Source: Herbinix sp.
GTDB lineage: Bacteria > Bacillota > Clostridia > Lachnospirales > Lachnospiraceae
Assembly (NCBI GenBank): GCA_029240245.1
Contig: JARBTJ010000024.1
Coordinates: 1-56,445, forward strand
Reading direction: 5' to 3'
DNA: 56,445 nucleotides
A program made the position numbers and the translations under genes. The notes beneath the pieces were generated by a model. The model had not been told where the DNA came from and did not search any database. It saw only the letters and a program-made list of their open reading frames with translations. Positions 37,104 through 44,658 of this stretch are shown here, piece after piece. Every line of letters starts with the position of its first letter. Position 1 is the stretch's first letter.

Positions 37104-38111
37104 GTGGAAAAAGTTTTGGCAGTCTATGATGTGGATTCAATGTATGCCACGCGTTTCATGGAGTTCTTCCAGAAAAGAAAAGATTGTGATTTCGAAATCA
37201 TTGCATTTACAAAGAAGGAAAGCCTCATAGATTTTCTAAAACAAAAGAAAATCGAGATTCTTTTATATGAGGAAAGTAGTTTGCCGGAGGAAATACCAAA
37301 AGAGAATATCAAATATTTTTATAAGCTGTCAGAGCGACCCGGAGCTGCAAAAGAAATGGAGATACCAGAAATCTATAAATATCAGGCCGCTCCCAGGATA
37401 ATGACGGAGATAATCTCGGACTATAACAAAAGAGAGAACATTACATCGTATAGTTACAGAGCCGGTAATGTAGAGATTCTAACGGCTTTTGCACCGGTTC
37501 CGTCCGGAACAAAAATGATTTTTACCTGGTCTATGGCGGTAAACCTGTCTGAAACGAAGAAGGTGCTGTTTATTCCACTCGATTCTATACCCGTATCTGT
37601 GTTATTAAGTGAGGACGACTCAAACCATGGGTTATCGGAATTTATCTATTATCTGAAAGAAAACAATCCTAATATCATAAGTAAATTGAAGACGCTGGTA
37701 CAATATCTTGGCAACCTGTCTTATTTATCCGGAATCACCCATGGAATGGATTTGTTCTCCTTAAGCAGGGAGGAGGTCTCTATCTGGTGTGATGAATTAA
37801 GAAATAATTCCGGATATCATACGGTAATCTTTTATTCCAATCATTATTCTGAAGCAATGCTAGAGGTATTAAATAAAAGTGATCAAATCGTTATCCTAAT
37901 GAAAGATTCATCTTACGAGAAAGCTGTATATAGGGAATGGGAGAGGCAAATTAATTTTATTGGGTTAAAAGATAAGCTCCCCCAAGTACATAAAGTAATC
38001 CTAACCAAGGAAGATTGGGAGGGAAATCAATATTTGTCCCTGCATGAACTTAAATCAAATCCATGTTGGGAAGGAGCATCGCAGTTAATAAAACAGATAA
38101 CTAGTAGTTAA
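37104..38111 (+). CDS. TadZ/CpaE-like pilus localisation protein
   Basis: The 335-residue protein has an atypical receiver-like N-terminal domain (about 1-110) followed by a ParA/MinD-like fold (from about 125) in which the P-loop is degenerate (FAPVPSGTKMIFTW). This is the pattern of TadZ/CpaE proteins, which place the Tad/Flp pilus machine at the pole. The start is GTG with AGGAGG upstream. It is directly followed by cpaF on the same strand, the usual operon order. Confidence 0.75.
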   Translation: MEKVLAVYDVDSMYATRFMEFFQKRKDCDFEIIAFTKKESLIDFLKQKKIEILLYEESSLPEEIPKENIKYFYKLSERPGAAKEMEIPEIYKYQAAPRIMTEIISDYNKRENITSYSYRAGNVEILTAFAPVPSGTKMIFTWSMAVNLSETKKVLFIPLDSIPVSVLLSEDDSNHGLSEFIYYLKENNPNIISKLKTLVQYLGNLSYLSGITHGMDLFSLSREEVSIWCDELRNNSGYHTVIFYSNHYSEAMLEVLNKSDQIVILMKDSSYEKAVYREWERQINFIGLKDKLPQVHKVILTKEDWEGNQYLSLHELKSNPCWEGASQLIKQITSS

Positions 38112-38169
38112 CATAGCACGATATGAATTTATCAGAGGCGCGTTCATCTAGGGAGGTACAGTCGAACCA

Positions 38170-39048
38170 ATGAAGGATCAATTACAAAAGGCCGTATTAG
38201 AAAGCATTGATTTGGGAAAAGAGATTACCGACGAGGAAATTCTAGAGACCATTGATCAGATTTTGATCAGAAAAAGTAAGGAATGCTATATCAGTATGCA
38301 GGAAAAGCAGAGATTAAAAAAAGAAATATTTAACTCAATCCGCAGACTGGATATCCTGCAAGGGTTGATAGAGGATTCTTCAATTACCGAGATTATGATT
38401 AATGGCTACCAGAAAATATTCATTGAACAGAATGGTTGTATATTCCCATATGATAAATGTTTCGATTCGGAACAAAAGTTAGAGGACGTTGTCCAGCAAA
38501 TCGTCGCCCAGGCAAACCGAATTATTAATGAATCCAGTCCGATTGTAGATTCAAGATTATCGGACGGTTCACGAGTCAATATAGTGTTACCACCGGTAGC
38601 TATTAACGGACCTATTATAACGATACGTAAATTTCCCAATCAACCCATCACCATGGAACAGCTATTATCGTATGAATCTATCACCCAGGAAGCAGTCATT
38701 TTCTTAAAAAAGCTGGTTATCGCCGGCTATAATATCTTTATCAGTGGTGGAACCGGGTCAGGTAAAACCACATTCTTAAATGTTTTATCTAATTATATCC
38801 CAAACACAGAGAGAATTATAACAATTGAAGATTCCGCCGAGCTGCAAATTCGTAATATACCAAACCTGGTACGGTTGGAGGCTCGAAATGCAAATACGGA
38901 GGGCAACAATGAGATAACAATACGTAATCTTATTAAAACATCCCTTCGTATGAGACCTAACCGAATTATCGTTGGTGAAGTCAGAGATGCTGCAGCAATC
39001 GATATGCTTCAGGCCCTTAATACAGGGCATACGTTATTAGCACTATAG
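38170..39048 (+). pseudogene. cpaF: CpaF/TadA pilus ATPase, truncated by prophage insertion
   Basis: The 292-residue product contains the N-terminal region of secretion ATPases, Walker A (ISGGTGSGKTTF, about 191-202), the Asp box (ITIEDSAEL) and Walker B (RIIVGEVRDAAA, about 265-276). It then stops at QALNTGH followed by five codons, TLLAL, that belong to the inserted DNA. Intact relatives continue with the His box and about 130 more residues. The junction coincides with the left end of a prophage whose integrase gene begins 6 bases on. The Tad pilus is presumably non-functional while the phage is present. The start is ATG, with AGGGAGGT 12 bases upstream. Confidence 0.9.
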
Positions 39049-39055
39049 CAATAAC
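39022..39055. other. Left attachment junction (attL) of the prophage in cpaF
   Basis: Reading frame and family comparison place the host-phage border in or next to ACAGGGCAT (39022-39030). After it the sequence departs from the expected Asp-Gly-Ser codons. On the phage side an imperfect inverted repeat, GTTATTAGC (39033-39041) and GCAATAAC (39048-39055), could be the half-site bound by the integrase. The exact crossover bases cannot be fixed without attR or the empty site. Confidence 0.7.
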
Positions 39056-40443
39056 TACATAAAAATAAGCTTGATGGAACGATCAGAAAAGAAACGTATT
39101 TCTTGTAATATAGACCGCCAGAAGCGTACCTTTTCATTAAAATTGAAGGTTGAATAAATGTCTTCAAAATTGCTGTTTAGCAATTCCTTTACTTTAGATA
39201 AGTCTCTCTTAGGATATTCCTGCTGTGGGATTGCGCTTAAGTGATCGAGCAATTTTGCCCGGTCAATTTTAAATTCATCCATGGAAATCAGCTCATTTAA
39301 GTAGAGATCTTTTAGCCTTTCAATTTTATCTTCAATCTGTTTTCTCTTTGCATTAGTGCTAATAATTGGTGCGGAGGCTATTTCATATTCACCGACATAT
39401 CCTTCGAGGTCCTCGCGCAAATGAGAAATTAAATATTTCTCAAGAGTACTCTCAAAGAGTATCTTTTTGTTATCACACAGTTTTAGATCGAAATGTCTTT
39501 TACAACGATATCCGTTACGTTTATATTTTTTCCTGGTACCATCTAAACGAGGATGGCCAATCCCGTGCACTTGATGAGCTGCCATGGCAGATCCGCAATC
39601 TCCACAGCGTACCATTCCGGAAAACAGATAATCATTAACTTTATTAGCCTTTATATTATGAGATAACAAATGCTGGACTAAATCAAAGGTTTCTCGGTCT
39701 ACAATTGATTCACAGTAATTTAGATTTCCCCGGAACTCACCTATATACTTCCTGTTTTTTAAAATGCTTCTACGATATGTAGGAGCTGTTCTGTCAATAC
39801 CATAATTTTCGCGCATATATTTCATAACTTCAATCAAGTTTGAAGTTTTTTTATAATGCTCAAATATTTCAACAACAAACTTTGCGTTTTCATCCGGTAC
39901 AAGTCTCTTGTTTTCTATTCGATAACCAAAAGGAGCCGTTCCAGAGATTACTTCCCCAAATTTAACTTTACTATCAAATACCGCCAATATACGCTCGGAG
40001 TCGTTCTGTGCTTCTAATTCGGCCCACGTCATGGATTGCGCTACAAACGCCCTGCCGTGGGCTGTTGTTGTATCAAAAAATGGTTGAGAGACTGCAGTCC
40101 ATGTAATCCCATGTTCTTCCAGTAGGGCTTGTGTGTTGAGATAATGCCGAAGCGAACGAAACCACCGGTCTAACTTAGTAAACAATATAATATCTATCTT
40201 TCCAGATTTAACATCATCCATGAGACGCGTAAAATCATCACGATTTATCTTCTGGCCGGAAATACCATCATCGATATAAGTATCATAAACAACCATATCC
40301 TCATGTTTATTAGCATAGTTCTGCAAGGTTTCAAGTTGTTCTCGGAGACTATCTCCTGTTTTGGCTTGCTTATCGGAGCTAACACGTAAGTATAAAGCTA
40401 CGTGATGTAAAGTTGTTTCTTTTCTCTTTTTAATATCAATCAC
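39055..40443 (-). CDS. Large serine integrase
   Basis: The 462-residue site-specific recombinase has a resolvase catalytic domain at residues 12-150, with Ser in YLRVSSDKQ near 22 and DGISGQKINRDDF, plus ILFTKLDRWFRS with conserved Arg residues. The recombinase domain (APFGYRIENKRL) covers about 175-290, a zinc ribbon has CGDCG and the later CKRH...C, and a coiled-coil segment lies near 360-410. It should integrate and excise the prophage at cpaF. It ends 6 bases from the truncated cpaF stop, the usual place beside attL. The apparent start is GTG with a weak ribosome binding site. Confidence 0.95.
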   Translation of the reverse strand: MIDIKKRKETTLHHVALYLRVSSDKQAKTGDSLREQLETLQNYANKHEDMVVYDTYIDDGISGQKINRDDFTRLMDDVKSGKIDIILFTKLDRWFRSLRHYLNTQALLEEHGITWTAVSQPFFDTTTAHGRAFVAQSMTWAELEAQNDSERILAVFDSKVKFGEVISGTAPFGYRIENKRLVPDENAKFVVEIFEHYKKTSNLIEVMKYMRENYGIDRTAPTYRRSILKNRKYIGEFRGNLNYCESIVDRETFDLVQHLLSHNIKANKVNDYLFSGMVRCGDCGSAMAAHQVHGIGHPRLDGTRKKYKRNGYRCKRHFDLKLCDNKKILFESTLEKYLISHLREDLEGYVGEYEIASAPIISTNAKRKQIEDKIERLKDLYLNELISMDEFKIDRAKLLDHLSAIPQQEYPKRDLSKVKELLNSNFEDIYSTFNFNEKVRFWRSILQEIRFFSDRSIKLIFM

Positions 40444-40469
40444 CTACTTTTCTAATGGTACAGTTATTT

Positions 40470-41165
40470 TCATAATCCTCCGTAAAGCCAATTGTTCTCT
40501 CCGATTATAAAGTCATCTTCGGGTAACGGTTGCCACATATATGATCTACTAGGTGTGTTGCATTTTTTGCATACAATACTTATTGAATTATAGATAACAG
40601 TGTCGCAGCAAGCACATTTTTTAATCTTATAGACAAAGCACTTTGCATTATCATTGTAAAAATGGGTATACATAACTTTATCGAACAGGCTCATTTTATG
40701 ATAAACGGTCCATCTATACCAACGACGATAATCATCAAAAGCATATTGCGCGGCCTCGTTAGATATATTAAATAGCTTAGCAACATCGTTTTGATTTTTG
40801 CATATTGAGTAATGTATTGCCATTCTAGGAGCAAGTAAATAGCTTGCGAAACAGTCAGCTTCTTTTTCCTGTTCTTCAGTTCTATGTACCGTATGTTCTA
40901 AAGCAATATGTCCTATTTCATGTGCTAAGGAAAATCTAATTCTTCCAATAGGTTTATTGTCGTTGTAATATACAGTTTTTTTTAATATAAACGCATCTTC
41001 ACTGTATGTAAGGCATCGGCTTAATTTTGCAGGTTTTTGCGAATAATAGGTTTCAACTTTCATCCCGTACTTAGTTAATATTTCAATACAATCGATCGGG
41101 AATGATTTTATATCGCATTTTTGAAAGACCTTTAATGTTGTGTTCTTGACTTTGTCGTAATCCAT
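40470..41165 (-). CDS. ImmA/IrrE metallopeptidase with C-terminal zinc ribbon
   Basis: The 231-residue protein has the zinc peptidase motif LAHEIGHIALEH and EADCFASYLLAP of the ImmA/IrrE family. A four-Cys zinc ribbon (CACCDTVI...CKKCN) is near the C-terminus. In ICEBs1 and related phages ImmA cleaves the repressor during SOS-type induction, and it lies next to the repressor here too. AAAGGATGATTTA precedes the ATG. The ribbon is an addition to the minimal family architecture. Confidence 0.92.
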   Translation of the reverse strand: MDYDKVKNTTLKVFQKCDIKSFPIDCIEILTKYGMKVETYYSQKPAKLSRCLTYSEDAFILKKTVYYNDNKPIGRIRFSLAHEIGHIALEHTVHRTEEQEKEADCFASYLLAPRMAIHYSICKNQNDVAKLFNISNEAAQYAFDDYRRWYRWTVYHKMSLFDKVMYTHFYNDNAKCFVYKIKKCACCDTVIYNSISIVCKKCNTPSRSYMWQPLPEDDFIIGENNWLYGGL

Positions 41166-41186
41166 TAAATCATCCTTTATAAATTA

Positions 41187-41759
41187 TTATTCATCTTCAT
41201 CATCATCGGAATACATAGCAGAAATAAACTCTATAGCTTCCTCTCTTGTCATTTTCTTACCATTGCGGGCAACAAGGGAATGGAGATCTTCTTCAGTGGG
41301 TGTATATTTTTTCTTCTTAGGTGTTGTAGTGTTATCAACATATTTCGGGATATAGGTGAGTTCGGTTACTCGATTAACGGCTTCGTCCTTACCTAACTCA
41401 TTAAGTTTTCTAAACGCAATTAATAATCGGTTTTCACTGGATCTGAAATGATAATTCATACTCTCTTCCATCATATAATCCACTTTTTGTTGCACAGAAT
41501 TATAATTGACTCTCGTATCCATCGGTACGTCATATCCCATAAGCCATGCTTCATTTACATTCAATGCTTCACCTAATACAGCCAACTTGTCCTGACCAGG
41601 TACCACTAAACCAGAAACATATTGACTTAAATCCGATTTGCTTAATTTAACACCATGCAGCTGACAAAACGGTTGAGCTTTATTCAAAATATCTATTTGC
41701 CTTAAATTTTGACTTTCCATTAATTGATTTAGACGTTCAGCCGTTGTTACTTTTTCCAT
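41187..41759 (-). CDS. CI-like phage repressor
   Basis: The 190-residue protein has an N-terminal helix-turn-helix (RLNQLMESQNLRQIDIL...LSKSDLSQYVSGLVVPGQDKLAVLGEALNV). The remaining 120 residues are charged and contain no visible LexA-type Ser/Lys protease motif, consistent with inactivation through the neighbouring ImmA rather than self-cleavage. I start at 41759 because AAAGGGAT lies 9 bases upstream; an upstream in-frame ATG at 41807 would overlap the promoter. The operator at 41800-41815 covers its own -35. Confidence 0.88.
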   Translation of the reverse strand: MEKVTTAERLNQLMESQNLRQIDILNKAQPFCQLHGVKLSKSDLSQYVSGLVVPGQDKLAVLGEALNVNEAWLMGYDVPMDTRVNYNSVQQKVDYMMEESMNYHFRSSENRLLIAFRKLNELGKDEAVNRVTELTYIPKYVDNTTTPKKKKYTPTEEDLHSLVARNGKKMTREEAIEFISAMYSDDDEDE

Positions 41760-41786
41760 ATGATTATTATCCCTTTCGTTTTTTCC

Positions 41787-41815
41787 AATATAACACATAT
41801 TGAACAAAAGTTCAA
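41787..41815 (-). promoter_or_regulatory. Repressor promoter overlapped by operator O1
   Basis: On the minus strand TTGAAC (41815-41810), 17 bases and TATATT (41792-41787) form the repressor promoter. The perfect palindrome TTGAACAAAAGTTCAA (41800-41815) covers the -35. This should allow the repressor to control its own synthesis. Confidence 0.75.
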
Positions 41816-41842
41816 TAAAAAGTTTTTAAAAGTACAAATAAA

Positions 41843-41909
41843 TTGAACAATGGTATTGACTAGGCTTTTTGCTCGTGATATATTTGTATCAAGTTCAAGC
41901 ACATTGAAC
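41843..41909 (+). promoter_or_regulatory. Early lytic promoter with operators O2 and O3
   Basis: TTGACT (41856-41861), 17 bases and TATATT (41879-41884) drive the Cro-side genes. A half-site TTGAAC lies at 41843-41848, just upstream of the -35. The inverted pair GTTCAA...TTGAAC (41893-41898 and 41904-41909, 5-base spacer) covers the start site. The two full operators use the same hexamers in opposite relative order. Confidence 0.75.
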
Positions 41910-41927
41910 AAATAAAGGAGGGATTAA

Positions 41928-42152
41928 ATGGCTTTTAATTATAGCAAATTAAAAGGACGTATTGTTGAAAAATTTGGCAAACAATCATTGTTTGCCAAAG
42001 CAATGAAAGTATCAGAACGTACAATTTCATTAAAATTGAATAATAAGATTTATTTTTCTCAAGATGAAATTGTATTAGCGGCAAAGTTACTTGATATACC
42101 GGAGAATGAAATTCAAGTATATTTTTTTACACAGAAAGTTCAAAGCGATTGA
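41928..42152 (+). CDS. Cro-like regulator
   Basis: The 74-residue helix-turn-helix protein (LKGRIVEKFGKQSLFAKAMKVSERTISLKLNNK) is of the DUF739/Cro-like type common in phages of Firmicutes. It is the first gene of the early plus-strand operon. AAAGGAGGG lies 7 bases upstream. It is expected to compete with the repressor at the operators between them. Confidence 0.88.
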   Translation: MAFNYSKLKGRIVEKFGKQSLFAKAMKVSERTISLKLNNKIYFSQDEIVLAAKLLDIPENEIQVYFFTQKVQSD

Positions 42153-42182
42153 ACACAGACTATTATCAGAAAAGGTGGTTAG

Positions 42183-42317
42183 ATGCTAGAACGAGATTGC
42201 TCTAAACCCGATCCATCTAAGGTATTTAGAGTTATTGCTGATATCTTAGCAGACAGGGACGGGATAAAGGTGACTTTGAAATCAGTTAAAAAGAAAGATG
42301 TGCAAGTAACTGCCTAG
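42183..42317 (+). CDS. Small phage protein, 44 residues
   Basis: The ATG is preceded by AAAAGGTGG. The product (MLERDCSKPDPSKVFRVIAD to VQVTA) is a compact charged protein with no recognised domain. It resembles in size and position the small early proteins of many clostridial phages. Its stop lies in GCCTAGGCGGTAG, which recurs at the end of the 53-residue gene at 42835. Confidence 0.65.
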   Translation: MLERDCSKPDPSKVFRVIADILADRDGIKVTLKSVKKKDVQVTA

Positions 42318-42501
42318 GCGGTAGCCTGCAGGACAGGCCAGACTTATAGACAAGGTGAATAAAAATACTTGGGACATAATCTTATAATGTTGGACAATTA
42401 AGTAAGGAGGGACAACATATTCAAAATTAATACTTATGCCATGTTGGTTAGATTCGCTTTTCATTGTACAAAATAATGGATTATTAAGGAGGCGAAACAT
42501 C

Positions 42502-42705
42502 ATGTCAGTAGTAAAGGATTTTTATGACGGTCATACTCACATTATTATCAGAGATGATAATTGTTGTTCTCCAGAAGAAGTTGAAGCGATATTAAAGCGT
42601 ATAAGTGAACGCGCTACCAGAGCTTTGCTTGCATTTGAACGGAATAAGGTAAGTGATCCAGAGATAAAAGGAAAGGATGGACAAGACGGTGAAAGGAGTA
42701 AGTAG
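42502..42705 (+). CDS. Small phage protein, 67 residues
   Basis: The start at 42502 has AAGGAGG 8 bases upstream; an earlier in-frame ATG at 42436 has none. The product begins MSVVKDFYDGHTHIIIRDDN, is acidic and helical in the middle (SPEEVEAILKRISERATRALLAF), and is not recognised further. The 180 bases between this and the previous gene include a second good AAGGAGG (near 42402) without a standard start codon after it. Confidence 0.7.
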   Translation: MSVVKDFYDGHTHIIIRDDNCCSPEEVEAILKRISERATRALLAFERNKVSDPEIKGKDGQDGERSK

Positions 42706-42767
42706 TGAAGATCTCAACGCTCAGATGGTTATGCCACAACTATATAGAATGGATCTTTAATGGATGA
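42705..42767 (+). CDS. Possible 20-residue peptide ORF
   Basis: A GTG start shares one base with the upstream stop (TAGTG). AAAGGAG is placed 6 bases before it. The peptide would be MKISTLRWLCHNYIEWIFNG, amphipathic and aromatic. Good spacing and coupling favour translation, but the tiny size makes this uncertain. Confidence 0.3.
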   Translation: MKISTLRWLCHNYIEWIFNG

Positions 42768-42834
42768 TGGAATGAATATTTTTATATAATTTCAAGAATG
42801 TTATACGTATCAATCATCAGGAGGTATGTATTGT

Positions 42835-42996
42835 ATGAAAAGAAAAGAGCTAACATACACAATTTTCGTGAGTATTAACGGAGAGGATGTTCCATGGGAC
42901 AGCTTATCCAAGGAGAGGAAGAAAGAAATATCAATAGCATTAACTGACAGAGCAATGCAAGCAATTGGTTACAGACGAGTTGATAAAACCGCCTAG
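42835..42996 (+). CDS. Small phage protein, 53 residues
   Basis: AGGAGGT lies 9 bases upstream of the ATG. The product (MKRKELTYTIFVSINGEDVP, then KERKKEISIALTDRAMQAIGY) fits a group of short early phage proteins I have seen without a named function. It ends in the palindrome ACCGCCTAGGCGGT (42988-43001), which contains its stop codon. Confidence 0.7.
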   Translation: MKRKELTYTIFVSINGEDVPWDSLSKERKKEISIALTDRAMQAIGYRRVDKTA

Positions 42997-43019
42997 GCGG
43001 TAGAAAGGAGGGACAAGTC

Positions 43020-43199
43020 TTGAAACACGTAGGAAGTTTTAACAATTTGGTAATCAACAAGACAGGCAATAAAGCTAAACTTTTAGTAGATGGAATAGAA
43101 TTGAAATTCGTTACTGATTACAAAATAAAAAGCTCCACGCATGGCCGCGCAGAGCTTAATGTAACTATGATTGTGAATTTCCCAGTGCTCCCTGAATAA
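43020..43199 (+). CDS. Small phage protein, 59 residues, TTG start
   Basis: AAGGAGGG lies 7 bases upstream of TTG 43020. The product has a beta-rich pattern (KLLVDGIELKFVTDYKIKSS...AELNVTMIVNFPV) typical of small phage proteins of unknown role. Its last 35 bases overlap the end of the convergent DUF2513 gene, so both cannot be transcribed freely at once. Confidence 0.7.
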   Translation: MKHVGSFNNLVINKTGNKAKLLVDGIELKFVTDYKIKSSTHGRAELNVTMIVNFPVLPE

Positions 43200-43557
43200 G
43201 GGCAGCGGTTACACTTGTAGCAATTTGTTTTAGCGCATCCAGTGAAAAAGTTCCGATACCCTTTGCAATTTCTTTAGTTTTATTCCATGCATTGTCGGAT
43301 CTTATATCTGCTAAAAATTGATGTGCAAGGGGAGAGAGATCATCAATGTAGTATTCATCCGTAATTGTTAATTTGCACCCGATGAAAAAACCAGTTTCGT
43401 CGCACTGCCTTATATGATACATAACAACATCTGACGGATACTTCTTTAAACGTTCCGATGTTTGACCTTCATAACCATAGTAAAAATCATCATCGAACGT
43501 TGTTGTTTCTTCTACTGCAAATAATATATCACGGATACAATCTGGATTAAGTTTCAT
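43165..43557 (-). CDS. DUF2513 protein on the opposite strand
   Basis: The 130-residue product opens MKLNPDCIRDILFAVEE and has YHIRQCDETGFFIGC and LSPLAHQFLADIRSDNAWNKTK, the pattern of DUF2513 proteins, frequent in prophages and accessory regions. It has its own ribosome binding site (AAAGGAGAAG) and promoter and runs against the early operon, so it may be expressed in the lysogen like a moron gene. Function is unknown; some similar cargo genes act in defence or host fitness, but nothing in this sequence proves that. Confidence 0.85.
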   Translation of the reverse strand: MKLNPDCIRDILFAVEETTTFDDDFYYGYEGQTSERLKKYPSDVVMYHIRQCDETGFFIGCKLTITDEYYIDDLSPLAHQFLADIRSDNAWNKTKEIAKGIGTFSLDALKQIATSVTAALIQGALGNSQS

Positions 43558-43605
43558 AAAACTTCTCCTTTCATATGTATTTCAGTCCGTCAAACTGATA
43601 AAGAG

Positions 43606-43635
43606 ATTATACCACAAAATACCAATATTCTACAA
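43606..43635 (-). promoter_or_regulatory. Own promoter of the DUF2513 gene
   Basis: On the minus strand TTGTAG (43635-43630), 18 bases and TATAAT (43611-43606), with an extended -10 (TGG before TATAAT). It supports expression independent of the early operon. Confidence 0.65.
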
Positions 43636-43651
43636 GTAAGGAGGAAAAGCC

Positions 43652-43933
43652 TTGAAACATAAAATAGCAGAGTTTATAGCATTTAACTTTTTCATCGGAC
43701 CTATCATTGTTATTTTCGGCACCGCCGGTGCATCGGATCTTAACCAGATATCGTTAGGACAAGCAGTAATCCGGGTAAGCATTTGCTTGGTAGTACTCGG
43801 GGTTGATGGTTTGTTATTAAAATTTTTAGGGAAGGAGGGATTTAGTTATGGCAAATCAAATATTAACAACGGTACCGGTAGAAGCTTTAGCAGCTCAAAA
43901 GAGGCGTATGAACAAGTACCTCGGCGAGGCTAA
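43652..43933 (+). CDS. Small phage membrane protein
   Basis: The 93-residue product starts with TTG after AAGGAGG and has two membrane helices (about 8-30 and 38-60). The reading frame continues 28 codons past the ribosome binding site of the next gene and overlaps it by 86 bases. That tail is Ser/Gly/Asn-rich and unlike the rest, so an ancestral stop may have been lost. No function is recognised. Confidence 0.6.
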   Translation: MKHKIAEFIAFNFFIGPIIVIFGTAGASDLNQISLGQAVIRVSICLVVLGVDGLLLKFLGKEGFSYGKSNINNGTGRSFSSSKEAYEQVPRRG

Positions 43934-44141
43934 CGAAGTTAATAACTATAGTACATATCAGGCACTAACGAACGCTCGTATTGCACTGGCACATGGCAGG
44001 GGATTTTATGGCTGTCTAAAAGGTTTGGGAGTACTTACAAATCCAGATTTTACAGCTGATACCATCGATATGATCGAGAAAAAGATTGAAAGTATCCTGG
44101 ATGAAAAGCGCAGGAGTGATTTACCGAGAAGAAAGCATTAA
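43848..44141 (+). CDS. Small phage protein, 97 residues
   Basis: GAAGGAGGG precedes the ATG. The helical, basic product (LAAQKRRMNKYLGEANEVNNYSTYQALTNARIAL) is not recognised. It overlaps the upstream membrane protein ORF by 86 bases in another frame; of the two, this one has the better start signal. Confidence 0.7.
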   Translation: MANQILTTVPVEALAAQKRRMNKYLGEANEVNNYSTYQALTNARIALAHGRGFYGCLKGLGVLTNPDFTADTIDMIEKKIESILDEKRRSDLPRRKH

Positions 44142-44145
44142 AAAA

Positions 44146-44176
44146 GGCCCATAGGAAGCGGCAACTTCCACCGGGC
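44146..44176 (+). terminator. Intergenic hairpin before the AbrB-like gene
   Basis: GCCC/GGGC and GGAAG/CTTCC stack into an interrupted stem with loop CGGCAA. There is no T-run, so it may be a processing or pausing element rather than a terminator. It lies 5 bases after a stop codon and about 60 bases before the next start. Confidence 0.4.
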
Positions 44177-44235
44177 GCATAACAATTAATTCTAAGCTTA
44201 TTATAAGCGAAATTTTGAAGGAGGTCAAATTAATT

Positions 44236-44642
44236 ATGGCAAGAGGTATTGTTAGAAAGATCGATGAACTTGGGAGAATCACGATCCATACAGAAAGACT
44301 TTCGGTATTGAACCGAATGCTCCCATCGGTATGTTTATAGAAAACGGAGTTCTTCACTTGGTAAAGGCTGATGATAAGTTCCGAGGTATTGCGAGGGAAC
44401 TGGATGGCCTCGGTAGATTATGTCTTCCGATCGAAGCTAGACGGTCACTTGCATTTAATGATCGTCAGGAGGTGGACATGTATATTGAGGGCGAAAAAAT
44501 CTGCATCCGGAAGGAAGGCAAAGTATGCGCGGTCTGCGGTCGCACCGGAGAGCTGTTTGATTTATATCCGGTAAAAGAAGTACATATCTGCAAGAGTTGT
44601 GCTCTGGCCGTAACGGACATGGTTATGGAGAAAGGATTATAA
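44236..44642 (+). pseudogene. AbrB-like double-hairpin protein with zinc motif, frameshifted
   Basis: A gene starting at ATG 44236 after GAAGGAGG encodes MARGIVRKIDELGRITI, the start of an AbrB-type swapped-hairpin domain. The frame then runs to a stop at 44338. From about 44286 the next frame continues the family pattern (GIEPNAPIGMFIENG, then a second copy GIARELDGLGRLCLPIEARRSL) and ends with CAVCGRTGE...CKSC. A single missing base near 44284-44286 explains this. It may be a mutation or a sequence error; no slippery heptamer is present. If translated whole it would be a DNA-binding regulator of about 135 residues. Confidence 0.8.
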
Positions 44643-44658
44643 GAAGGGGAGGAATAGT

